Assembly: GCA_020628975.1 (NCBI GenBank)
Contig: JAHDEF010000112.1
Location: 1 to 6,010, forward strand
Origin: Aquimarina sp.
GTDB taxonomy: Bacteria; Bacteroidota; Bacteroidia; Flavobacteriales; Flavobacteriaceae
Length of the DNA stretch: 6,010 bases
Reading direction: 5' to 3'
The notes beneath the pieces are model-generated. The model was not told the DNA's origin. It was given only the letters and a program-made list of their open reading frames with translations, and searched no databases. Below, one piece after another: positions 1 to 5,992 of the stretch. Positions within the stretch are counted from its first letter, which is position 1. Every line of letters begins with the position of its first letter. A program made the translations under genes and the position numbers.

Positions 1-1
1 A

Positions 2-232
2 AACCATCAAGAAGTTAAAAATTACACCACCAAAGTACACTTTAAGCACTTAACTACAGCTGAAATTAAACATTACGTTTCTACGTACAAACCTTTTGAT
101 AAAGCGGGTGCCTACGGTATTCAAGAATGGATTGGGCTTATAGGGGTTGATCGCATCGAGGGAAGCTATTTCAATGTTGTTGGTTTACCTACTCATATTG
201 TTTACGAAACGTTAAACGCACTTAGCAAATAA
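2..232 (+). CDS. maf: Maf-family nucleoside triphosphate pyrophosphatase, C-terminal fragment
   Basis: The reading frame enters from the left edge, so only the last 76 residues are visible. Maf proteins are cytoplasmic house-cleaning pyrophosphatases that hydrolyse non-canonical or modified nucleoside triphosphates (dTTP, UTP and methylated nucleotides, depending on subfamily) to monophosphate and pyrophosphate. The fragment contains the family's hallmark DKAGAYGIQ (fragment residues 33-41), with the conserved Asp and Lys, followed by an I-x-G-S-Y-x-N-V-V-G-L-P block (residues 52-63) and the usual short C-terminal helix. Family members are about 190-200 residues, so roughly 120 N-terminal residues lie outside the window. 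The gene is cut by the window edge, with no sign of damage. The stop codon lies 34 bp before the lipoprotein gene, so the two could be co-transcribed. The family assignment is secure; which Maf subfamily and substrate cannot be told from this part. Confidence 0.95.
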   Translation, partial: NHQEVKNYTTKVHFKHLTTAEIKHYVSTYKPFDKAGAYGIQEWIGLIGVDRIEGSYFNVVGLPTHIVYETLNALSK

Positions 233-243
233 AAAGCTTGTGC

Positions 244-251
244 TATCTTCA
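244..251 (+). promoter_or_regulatory. Weak candidate -7 promoter box upstream of the lipoprotein gene
   Basis: TATCTTCA matches six of the eight positions of the Bacteroidota -7 element TAnnTTTG and sits 15 bp before the ATG at 267. No clear TTG element is seen at the expected distance upstream. It may be an internal promoter for the four-gene cluster, or chance in AT-rich DNA, with transcription reading through from maf. Confidence 0.2.
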
Positions 252-266
252 TTATAAATTAATACT

Positions 267-1142
267 ATGAAATCATTAGTTCATCTGTTACTAGTAACCA
301 TGCTTATTGGTATAGCAGGTTGTCAAGATTCAAAAAGTCAGGAAGTCAATAGAAATATTCCTGCTGAATTTAAGTCATATTGGTATGCTGGTGAAGCCGA
401 AATAACTACGTTTAAACTAAAACAGAGTCGCTACGGAGAACTTCGAGAAGGAACGGCATTACTTATTTTTGTTACGGAAGATTTTCTTCCCGAAAAACAA
501 GTGAAAGCAGACAATTACGAAGCGGCTAATACTTCTGTATTAAAACTAAATTTTGTCAAAAAGTTTGTTACAGGGGTGTACCCTTATAGTATTATGCAAA
601 GTACTTTTTATCCGTTAGAAGGAAATAAAGAGCATGCGTTAAAAATCTCCACAAGTATTCAAGAGTGGTGTGGTCATGTATTTATGCAGCTAAATAACCG
701 AAAGAAATTTGAAATTAAAGGCTATTCTTATTTTGAATCAGAAGGCGATATAACAGTCTCTTTACCTAAAAAAGTTTTAGAAAATGAATTGTGGAATATG
801 CTACGTGTCGACCCCACATCATTACCTATAGGTAGTTTCGAAGCGATACCTTCTTTCGAATATTTACGATTAAAACATAAGCCAGTAAAAGCTTTTAAAG
901 CTAGCGCAGAATTGAAACAAGATGAAATTACGTATACATACACCATAAATTATCCTGAATTACATAGAAAGTTAAGTATTACATTTATGAATACCTTTCC
1001 TTACATTATTCAAGGTTTTACAGAACAAAATGGTAGTGAACCCAAAACAATAGCTAAACGAATTACCACGAAAATGATGCCTTATTGGAATCAAAATAGT
1101 AATAAACACGAAAAATTAAGAAGTGAGCTCGGGTTACCATAA
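267..1142 (+). CDS. Conserved flavobacterial lipoprotein of unknown function
   Basis: This 291-residue protein is predicted to be a lipoprotein. It has a short basic N-terminus, a hydrophobic stretch (residues 7-18) and a lipobox I-A-G-C with the modified cysteine at residue 19. The residues after Cys19 are Gln-Asp-Ser-Lys; a charged stretch just after the cysteine is used as a surface-export signal in some Bacteroidota, but this match is too loose to call. The mature part shows segments I recognise as conserved in flavobacterial homologues: YWYAGEAEI (39-47), F-V-T-G-V-Y-P-Y-S-I-M (100-110), Q-E-W-C-G-H-V (132-138) and a C-terminal PYWNQNSNK (272-280). No enzyme fold or catalytic motif is recognised. 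From memory, members of this family are sometimes named 'septum formation inhibitor Maf' in databases; that name fits the preceding gene and should not be applied here. The ATG is preceded by A/T-rich sequence and places the signal peptide correctly. The gene's end overlaps the annotated start of the DCC gene. Confidence 0.85.
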   Translation: MKSLVHLLLVTMLIGIAGCQDSKSQEVNRNIPAEFKSYWYAGEAEITTFKLKQSRYGELREGTALLIFVTEDFLPEKQVKADNYEAANTSVLKLNFVKKFVTGVYPYSIMQSTFYPLEGNKEHALKISTSIQEWCGHVFMQLNNRKKFEIKGYSYFESEGDITVSLPKKVLENELWNMLRVDPTSLPIGSFEAIPSFEYLRLKHKPVKAFKASAELKQDEITYTYTINYPELHRKLSITFMNTFPYIIQGFTEQNGSEPKTIAKRITTKMMPYWNQNSNKHEKLRSELGLP

Positions 1143-1563
1143 GTTGATTCCCGAAGGGGTGAAAATCATATTGTTCGATGGCGTTTGTAATTTATGTGAC
1201 CAGTCGGTGCAGTTTATTATAAAAAGAGATGCCAAAAAGCAATTTCGTTATGTTTCCCTTGATAGTGATTTAGGAAAAAAACTGTTAAGCGAAAGAGGTA
1301 TCGATCGATCGAAAATAGATTCGATTGTATTCATCGATCCTAACACAGCTTATTATATAAAATCTTCAGCGGCTTTAGAAATTGCGAAGCAATTAAAGGG
1401 CTGGCCAACAATACTTCAGGTTTTTTTAATTTTCCCTTCCTGGTTGCGTGATCCTATCTATGATTTCATAGCCAAAAACCGATATCGATGGTTCGGAAAA
1501 AAAGATGCTTGTATGATACCTGACCCTTCATTTAAAAGCTTATTTTTAGACTTAGACAATTAA
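1123..1563 (+). CDS. DCC-family thiol-disulfide oxidoreductase-like protein (DUF393, YuxK type)
   Basis: The N-terminus carries the family-defining D-x-x-C-x-x-C motif: Asp19, Cys22 and Cys25 in the segment FDGVCNLC (18-25). This is followed by Q-F-I-I-K-R-D (30-36), the conserved YIKSSAALEI (78-87) and the C-terminal block R-D-P-I-Y-D-F-I-A-K-N-R-Y-R-W-F-G-K (109-126), with a further Cys130. At 146 residues the length is typical. The family is predicted to have a thioredoxin-like fold and dithiol chemistry, but its physiological partners are poorly known. No signal peptide is seen, so a cytoplasmic location is likely. The start is uncertain. GTG at 1123 has a good A-rich context but overlaps the lipoprotein gene by 20 bp. 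TTG at 1144, just after the upstream stop, would give M-I-P-E-G-V-K before the first strand, nearer the usual N-terminal length. The next gene starts 5 bp after the stop, which indicates co-transcription. Confidence 0.92.
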   Translation: MSSGYHKLIPEGVKIILFDGVCNLCDQSVQFIIKRDAKKQFRYVSLDSDLGKKLLSERGIDRSKIDSIVFIDPNTAYYIKSSAALEIAKQLKGWPTILQVFLIFPSWLRDPIYDFIAKNRYRWFGKKDACMIPDPSFKSLFLDLDN

Positions 1564-1568
1564 TATAA

Positions 1569-3149
1569 ATGGACATTTTATCACAAATCCCTTGGTGGGC
1601 TTGGTTATTACTTGTAGTAATAATTGTAGCTGTTAAAGATATATTTTTTAGTAGAAAACATGCTATTAGACATAATTTCCCAGTAGTAGGAAATTTTCGT
1701 TACATGCTAGAAAGTATAGGCCCCGAATTACGGCAGTATATCGTAGCCAACAACCGAGAAGAGCTGCCTTTCAATCGGGTAGAACGTAGTTGGATTTATG
1801 CCTCTGCTAAAAACGCCAACAATTATAAGGGATTTGGTACCGATCAAGATATCTTTTCGCCACAGTATTTGTATATCAAAAATGCGATGTTTCCTTATAA
1901 GGTAAAGTCAAATCATGCTAATGCTGTAGATCCTTATTTTTTGCCTTGCGCTAAAGAAATGGGGGTATTTAATAATAGAAAACGTCCTTATCGTCCTGCT
2001 TCGGTAATCAATGTGTCAGCTATGAGTTATGGTTCGCTATCTGCAAAGGCTATTGAATCGTTAAACAAAGGCTGTAAAATGGCTTTTGCTTATCACAATA
2101 CAGGTGAAGGAGGTTTATCTCCTTATCATAAAATGGGAGCAGATGTCGTATTTCATTTAGGAACGGGTTATTTCGGTACGAGAGATAAAGAGGGGAATTT
2201 TTCTATGGAGAAATTAATTCAACTCACTAAAGAAAATCCTCAAGTTAGGGCGATTGAAGTCAAACTTTCACAAGGAGCAAAACCAGGTAAGGGAGGCGTG
2301 TTACCAGGTAAAAAAATAACCAAAGAAATTGCAGAAATTCGCGGGGTAGAAATCGGTAAAGATGTGTTGTCACCAGCGTATCATACAGCTTTTTCTACCG
2401 TGCCTGAAATGATTGATTTTATTGAGGATATAGCCCAAGCAACAGGTTTACCAGTAGGGATAAAAGCAGCTATAGGAAAATTAGAGGATTGGAAAGCGCT
2501 AGCAAAAGAAATGAAAAAACAGGGTAGAGGTCCTGATTTTGTTACTATCGATGGAGGAGAAGGAGGAACAGGAGCTGCACCACCAAGTTTTGCTGATCAC
2601 GTTGCTTTGCCTTGGGTATATGGATTTAGTGCGATCTACAAAATTTTTAAGGATGAAGGGCTTACCGATCGTATTGTATTTGTAGCTAGTGGAAAGTTAG
2701 GATTTCCCGCTAAGGCAGCCATGGCTTTTGCTATGGGGGTAGATTGTATTAACGTAGCACGAGAAGCCATGATGAGTATTGGTTGTATTCAAGCACAAAT
2801 ATGTCATACCAATCGATGTCCAGCTGGGGTAGCTACTCAAAATAAATGGTTACAAGCAGGTATTGACCCCACAAGTAAGTCGGAAAGAGTTATGTATTAT
2901 TTTAAAAATTTTAATAAAGAATTATTAGAAATTACACATGCAGCAGGTTACGAACATCCTTGTCAGTTTACTATGGATGATGTAAATGTGAGTCAAGGTG
3001 ATAATAATAAAACCGTATCGCTTGCTGAAACTTATGGATATCACAAAGACAAAGTGCCTTTTAAATCTATTGGCGAATTGATAACTTGCCCAACTTTAGG
3101 TGGTGGGTATTGTCAAGAACCTGTAGATGTTTCCAATGTTAGATATTAA
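1569..3149 (+). CDS. Membrane-anchored FMN-binding glutamate synthase-family protein
   Basis: This 526-residue protein corresponds to the central FMN/synthase domain of glutamate synthase (GltB, Pfam Glu_synthase). It lacks the N-terminal class II amidotransferase domain with its Cys1 nucleophile and the C-terminal GxGxG beta-helix domain. One hydrophobic segment (about 9-27) should anchor it in the inner membrane with the catalytic part in the cytoplasm. Domain motifs are intact: N-T-G-E-G-G (177-182), SQGAKPGKGG (234-243), D-G-G-E-G-G-T-G-A-A-P (328-338) and the cysteine cluster Cys406-x5-Cys412-x4-Cys417, followed by PAGVATQ. That spacing equals the [3Fe-4S] ligand spacing of bacterial glutamate synthase large subunits, so FMN and cluster binding are both expected. 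Without a glutaminase domain it cannot itself make ammonia from glutamine, so true glutamate synthesis is unproven; a different flavin-dependent reaction is possible. The ATG follows an A/T-rich 5-bp gap, and the next gene begins 9 bp downstream, so it is part of the same operon. Confidence 0.93.
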   Translation: MDILSQIPWWAWLLLVVIIVAVKDIFFSRKHAIRHNFPVVGNFRYMLESIGPELRQYIVANNREELPFNRVERSWIYASAKNANNYKGFGTDQDIFSPQYLYIKNAMFPYKVKSNHANAVDPYFLPCAKEMGVFNNRKRPYRPASVINVSAMSYGSLSAKAIESLNKGCKMAFAYHNTGEGGLSPYHKMGADVVFHLGTGYFGTRDKEGNFSMEKLIQLTKENPQVRAIEVKLSQGAKPGKGGVLPGKKITKEIAEIRGVEIGKDVLSPAYHTAFSTVPEMIDFIEDIAQATGLPVGIKAAIGKLEDWKALAKEMKKQGRGPDFVTIDGGEGGTGAAPPSFADHVALPWVYGFSAIYKIFKDEGLTDRIVFVASGKLGFPAKAAMAFAMGVDCINVAREAMMSIGCIQAQICHTNRCPAGVATQNKWLQAGIDPTSKSERVMYYFKNFNKELLEITHAAGYEHPCQFTMDDVNVSQGDNNKTVSLAETYGYHKDKVPFKSIGELITCPTLGGGYCQEPVDVSNVRY

Positions 3150-3158
3150 AATTTTAAA

Positions 3159-3671
3159 ATGCAGATAGATTATAATTTAGTTTTATTAGTAGTATTGCCA
3201 GCGGTAATAGTTGGCTTAACTAGTTTTTTTGCTATCAAATCGATAGTTAAGCAAGAAGCGATGAAGCAAAAATATCAGTTGTTAAAGACCACGCAAAAAG
3301 AAGTGTTACCCTTAAAATTACAAGCTTACGAAAGATTAACCTTATTGCTAGATCGTATAAGCCTTCAAAAATTAGTAACTCGAGTTCAACCAATTGGCGA
3401 TGATTTGAAAAGCTATAAGCAATTACTATTGGCTAATATCAATCAAGAATTAGATCATAATTTAACACAGCAAATGTATGTATCTGATGAATGTTGGCAA
3501 ACCATACTTAAAACCAAACAAGCAATAGTAACACAAATTATACAACAGCATGAAGAGGTTACGTCGGCAACAGCGCTTCAAGCATACGTTTTAAATCAAT
3601 TGAAATTAGAAACACCTACGAGTGTTGCTCAATCTTTTATTCGTAATGAGGTGGGAGAGTTGTTGGGCTAA
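3159..3671 (+). CDS. Single-pass membrane protein with coiled cytoplasmic part (DUF7935-like)
   Basis: The 170-residue product has one N-terminal membrane segment (about 7-30). A long charged, glutamine- and leucine-rich helical region follows, probably cytoplasmic and partly coiled. I recognise the segments L-P-L-K-L-Q-A-Y-E-R-L (50-60) and Q-E-L-D-H-N-L-T-Q-Q-M-Y-V-S (96-109) as typical of a small family widespread in Bacteroidota that I believe is now called DUF7935; that name is from memory. No catalytic motif is visible and no function is known to me. It is the last gene of the plus-strand cluster, 9 bp after the glutamate synthase-like gene. Both proteins carry an N-terminal membrane anchor, so a membrane complex between them is possible but is inferred only from proximity. 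Confidence 0.85.
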   Translation: MQIDYNLVLLVVLPAVIVGLTSFFAIKSIVKQEAMKQKYQLLKTTQKEVLPLKLQAYERLTLLLDRISLQKLVTRVQPIGDDLKSYKQLLLANINQELDHNLTQQMYVSDECWQTILKTKQAIVTQIIQQHEEVTSATALQAYVLNQLKLETPTSVAQSFIRNEVGELLG

Positions 3672-3692
3672 GGATTGTATTTTTTTCAATCC
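3672..3692. terminator. Possible weak bidirectional terminator hairpin between convergent genes
   Basis: GGATTG (3672-3677) and CAATCC (3687-3692) form a perfect 6-bp stem around a 9-base T-rich loop, directly after the stop codon of the plus-strand cluster and 25 bp from the stop of the convergent minus-strand gene. The position suits a shared terminator. The stem is short and no uninterrupted T tract follows immediately on either strand; the nearest T runs are about 20 bp further right. Function is therefore only moderately likely. Confidence 0.4.
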
Positions 3693-3717
3693 GTCATGTA
3701 ATTTTATAAAGCATTTT

Positions 3718-4350
3718 TTATTTTTTATCAAACATTAACTTCAATCCCAACCCCATAAAAATAGCACCAGTAGTTTTTTTAAGCCACTTTTGTATATTTT
3801 TATGCGCTCTTATATGTTGAGATAATTGTGCCGAAAATAGGGCTAGTGCCAAACACCAAATAATTCCTGTAGTCATAAATGTTCCACCAAGGATAAGAAA
3901 AGGAAGTATGTCATTTTGAAAATTTGGTTTTACAAACTGTGGTAAAAAAGCCAAAAAGAAAAGAGCTACTTTAGGGTTCAATAGATTGGTTAAAATTCCT
4001 GAAGTATAAATTTTCAAAGCACTTTTTTTTGATGAAAAATTTACGGTTTCAAAATTAGTAGCGTCTTTTGCAAGTAAGGTTTTAATGCCCAAATAAATTA
4101 AATATAAAGCACCTGCATATTTTATCAATTGAAAAGCTAAAATAGATTGCGCAATTAATGTAGAGAGTCCGAAAATAGCGAAAAGACAATGTAAAATTGC
4201 ACCTGTCGCTATGCCTAAAACCGATAAAATACCCGCTTTTTTTCCTTGAGAAATACTTCTACTTAAAATATAAAGGGTGTCAGCTCCAGGGGTAAGATTT
4301 AATATGATTCCAGTTGCTACAAAAGTTTCAAAGTTGATTATTCCCTCCAT
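3718..4350 (-). CDS. LysE/RhtB-family amino-acid exporter
   Basis: This 210-residue inner-membrane protein fits the LysE superfamily in length and layout, with about five to six hydrophobic segments. Diagnostic features are N-L-T-P-G-A-D (18-24) in the first helix, a glycine-rich G-x-x-S-V-L-G-I-A-T-G-A stretch (40-51), L-I-Y-L-G-I-K-T-L-L (84-93), NPKVALFFLAFLPQFV (125-140) with the conserved Asn-Pro-Lys, and the closing T-T-G-A-I-F-M-G-L-G-L-K-L (193-205). Members export amino acids such as lysine, threonine, homoserine or leucine, driven by the proton gradient. The substrate cannot be predicted from sequence alone. The start codon lies 4 bp after the rhomboid stop, so it is almost certainly translated from the rhomboid mRNA. 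A run of eight T (4023-4030 on the plus strand) lies in the hydrophilic loop region; the frame is open through it. Confidence 0.92.
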   Translation of the reverse strand: MEGIINFETFVATGIILNLTPGADTLYILSRSISQGKKAGILSVLGIATGAILHCLFAIFGLSTLIAQSILAFQLIKYAGALYLIYLGIKTLLAKDATNFETVNFSSKKSALKIYTSGILTNLLNPKVALFFLAFLPQFVKPNFQNDILPFLILGGTFMTTGIIWCLALALFSAQLSQHIRAHKNIQKWLKKTTGAIFMGLGLKLMFDKK

Positions 4351-4354
4351 AAAA

Positions 4355-5005
4355 TCAAATTTTGCCTAGTTTAAATAATACAAATAGTACGACTAAAGGA
4401 ATCGCTAATAAGCCCACGAAAATTGGGCTCGATTGTATCAAGGAAGGTTGTAGTGCTAATGTGATCAAATAACCTGCAGCTGCCCCACCAAAATGCGCAT
4501 CATGACCAATGTTACCTTGTCTATTTTTCATGCCATAAATGGAATATAATAGGTAACCAACACCAAAAATATATGCAGGAATTGGCTTTCGTATAAAAAA
4601 GAAGTATAAGTCCTGTTCAGGGAAAAGTAAAATGGAAGCATATAAAATTCCTGATACAGCACCGCTAGCTCCAATGGCCGAATAATAGGGTTCGTTTTTG
4701 TGAAAAACAAATGATAGTACGCTACCTAAAAGTAGGCTTCCTACATAAATCAATAAAAAATTGACTTCTCCTAAATAGCTAATTACAATTGGTGCAAATA
4801 TGTATAATGTGTACATGTTAAAAATTAAATGCATCCAGTCGGCGTGAAGAAAACCAGAGGTAAACATTCGTGCTTTATCTCCATTTTTAATAGGAGCAAT
4901 TTGAAACATATATTTTTGAAATAACTGTTGATCTTTAAAGCCTGCCATTGAAAACAATACATTTGCTAAAATAACAACGAGTAATACGGTAGGTAGTCCA
5001 AACAT
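4355..5005 (-). CDS. Rhomboid-family intramembrane serine protease
   Basis: The 216-residue product has the six-helix rhomboid core with no extra domain. The catalytic serine is Ser114 in G-A-S-G-A-V-S-G (112-119). The partner histidine is His171 in H-F-G-G-A-A-A-G (171-178) of the last core helix. The oxyanion-side motif W-M-H-L-I-F-N (57-63) supplies His59 and Asn63, equivalent to His150 and Asn154 of E. coli GlpG. All active-site residues are present, so it should be an active protease cutting transmembrane segments in the inner membrane; its substrates are unknown. The start ATG is preceded by an A/T-rich leader without a Shine-Dalgarno sequence, normal for this phylum, and lies 38 bp from a candidate promoter box. 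It is first of a two-gene minus-strand unit with the LysE-type exporter and is divergent from the acyltransferase gene. Confidence 0.95.
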   Translation of the reverse strand: MFGLPTVLLVVILANVLFSMAGFKDQQLFQKYMFQIAPIKNGDKARMFTSGFLHADWMHLIFNMYTLYIFAPIVISYLGEVNFLLIYVGSLLLGSVLSFVFHKNEPYYSAIGASGAVSGILYASILLFPEQDLYFFFIRKPIPAYIFGVGYLLYSIYGMKNRQGNIGHDAHFGGAAAGYLITLALQPSLIQSSPIFVGLLAIPLVVLFVLFKLGKI

Positions 5006-5042
5006 AATTTAGAATTAAGCGCTAATGAATTTAAGCGTATTT

Positions 5043-5050
5043 CAAATATC
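5043..5050 (-). promoter_or_regulatory. Candidate -7 promoter box for the rhomboid-LysE unit
   Basis: Read on the minus strand this is GATATTTG, one mismatch from the Bacteroidota -7 element TAnnTTTG. It is 38 bp upstream of the rhomboid start, which would leave a leader of about 25-30 bases. I see no convincing TTG at the -33 position, which would fall inside the start of the acyltransferase gene. Confidence 0.4.
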
Positions 5051-5053
5051 GTA

Positions 5054-5061
5054 TATATTTG
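5054..5061 (+). promoter_or_regulatory. Bacteroidota -7 promoter box for the acyltransferase gene
   Basis: TATATTTG is a full match to the TAnnTTTG element recognised by the primary sigma factor of Bacteroidota. Transcription usually begins a few bases after this box, here about 5065-5069. That is downstream of the first in-frame ATG (5063) but upstream of the second (5078), and so argues for the second as start codon. The -33 region holds TTAAG (5031-5035) rather than a clean TTG. Confidence 0.55.
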
Positions 5062-5077
5062 CATGAAATTTATTTTA

Positions 5078-5992
5078 ATGCAATCAATATTTAATAAATC
5101 CCTTTATGGCTTTCTTTGGTTAGTGTCAAAACTTCCCTGGTTTATTTTTTACCGAGTTTCTGACTTTTGCTATGTTGTGGTTTATTATGTTATTGGGTAT
5201 AGAAAAGCAATTGTAACAGAGAATTTAAAAGAGGCTTTTCCTGAAAAGTCAATTGCAGAAATTAAGACTATTCGCCGTAAGTTTTTCAGGTTTATGTGTG
5301 ATATGTTTTTGGAGAATATAAAATCCATTTCTATCTCTGATAAAGAAATTAAGAAACGTTTTAAAGTTATTAATACTGAAGTTTTCGATCAAATTCATCA
5401 AAGCCCTAAAAGCAATATTTTATTAGCGGCGCATTATGCAAGTTTTGAATGGTCAAACTCTATGGGCTTAGGCAAACCTTATCAATTTGTGGCTGCTTAC
5501 AAACCCATTAGAAATCCCTTTTTTAATGATTTAATTGTTAAATTAAGAAGTAAATATGGGGCAGAAGTGGTAGCTAGTAAAGAGGTACTGCGTTTTGCAT
5601 TACGTAAAGAACGCGCTGAAAAAGGGCAACGCATTTATGGATTAATTGCCGATCAATCACCTGGACAAATAAAAAAAGACACACTGTTTCTTCCTTTTAT
5701 GGGGCGTGAAGTACCTGTATTTACAGGAGGGGAATTTTTAGCTCAAAAATTTAATATGAGTGTGAGTTATTTAAAAGTAACTCGTGTAAAAAGAGGTTTT
5801 TACGAAGCTGAGGTTATGATGTTGCAAGAAGACGTTTCTTCAAATAAAAATTTCGAAGCCACTAGAGCATATTACAAAATAATTGAAGCTCAGATTCACG
5901 AAAAACCTGAGCTTTATTTATGGTCACATAAGCGTTGGAAATACGCTAAGAAATCGTATAGTTTAATCTTGCAACGCAAATACCTTTCTTAA
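5078..5992 (+). CDS. LpxL/HtrB-like lipid A or phospholipid acyltransferase
   Basis: The product (304 residues from this start) belongs to the lysophospholipid acyltransferase superfamily, LpxL/LpxM branch, which transfers acyl chains to lipid A precursors at the inner face of the cytoplasmic membrane. Numbered from 5078, the hydrophobic N-terminus (about 8-40) is followed by Y-R-K-A-I-V-T-E-N-L (41-50), the catalytic His-x4-Glu (His119, Glu124 in A-A-H-Y-A-S-F-E-W), A-D-Q-S-P (191-195), F-T-G-G-E-F-L-A (215-222) and Y-L-W-S-H-K-R-W-K (280-288). Length matches the family. Two in-frame ATGs exist: 5063 adds five residues but sits one base after a promoter box, while 5078 aligns without gaps with the M-Q-x(11)-W-L-x(3)-L-P N-terminus that I recall for flavobacterial homologues, so I chose 5078. 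The gene is divergent from the rhomboid gene. The acyl donor, the acceptor, and whether the product is lipid A or an aminolipid cannot be settled from sequence. Confidence 0.92.
   Translation: MQSIFNKSLYGFLWLVSKLPWFIFYRVSDFCYVVVYYVIGYRKAIVTENLKEAFPEKSIAEIKTIRRKFFRFMCDMFLENIKSISISDKEIKKRFKVINTEVFDQIHQSPKSNILLAAHYASFEWSNSMGLGKPYQFVAAYKPIRNPFFNDLIVKLRSKYGAEVVASKEVLRFALRKERAEKGQRIYGLIADQSPGQIKKDTLFLPFMGREVPVFTGGEFLAQKFNMSVSYLKVTRVKRGFYEAEVMMLQEDVSSNKNFEATRAYYKIIEAQIHEKPELYLWSHKRWKYAKKSYSLILQRKYLS

Larger units (their letters stand above)
5043..5061. repeat. Perfect inverted repeat in the divergent promoter region
   Basis: CAAATAT (5043-5049) and ATATTTG (5055-5061) are exact reverse complements separated by the five bases CGTAT. 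The arms coincide with the two outward-facing -7 boxes. The symmetry may simply come from two similar promoters lying back to back, or it may be a binding site for a dimeric regulator. Confidence 0.6.

Noticed and set aside
233..266. Terminator between maf and the lipoprotein gene
   Set aside because: The 34-bp gap contains no stem with a following T tract, so I could not support a terminator there.
728..946. Minus-strand open frame of 72 codons inside the lipoprotein gene
   Set aside because: It lies wholly within a well-supported gene on the other strand, shows no recognisable motif, and has no promoter or neighbouring partner.
1300..1311. Tandem GATC units (ATCGATCGATCG) in the DCC gene
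   Set aside because: Only three overlapping units, all coding for ordinary residues (I-D-R-S). This is too short to count as a repeat locus.
4023..4030. Run of eight T as a possible slippage or phase-variation site in the LysE-type gene
   Set aside because: The tract encodes Ser-Lys-Lys in an intact frame; runs of this length are common in AT-rich genomes and nothing else suggests switching.
4528..4710. Minus-strand open frame of 60 codons inside the rhomboid gene in another frame
   Set aside because: It is embedded in the catalytic core of the rhomboid gene, whose frame explains the sequence; its aromatic-rich translation is an effect of AT-rich coding sequence.
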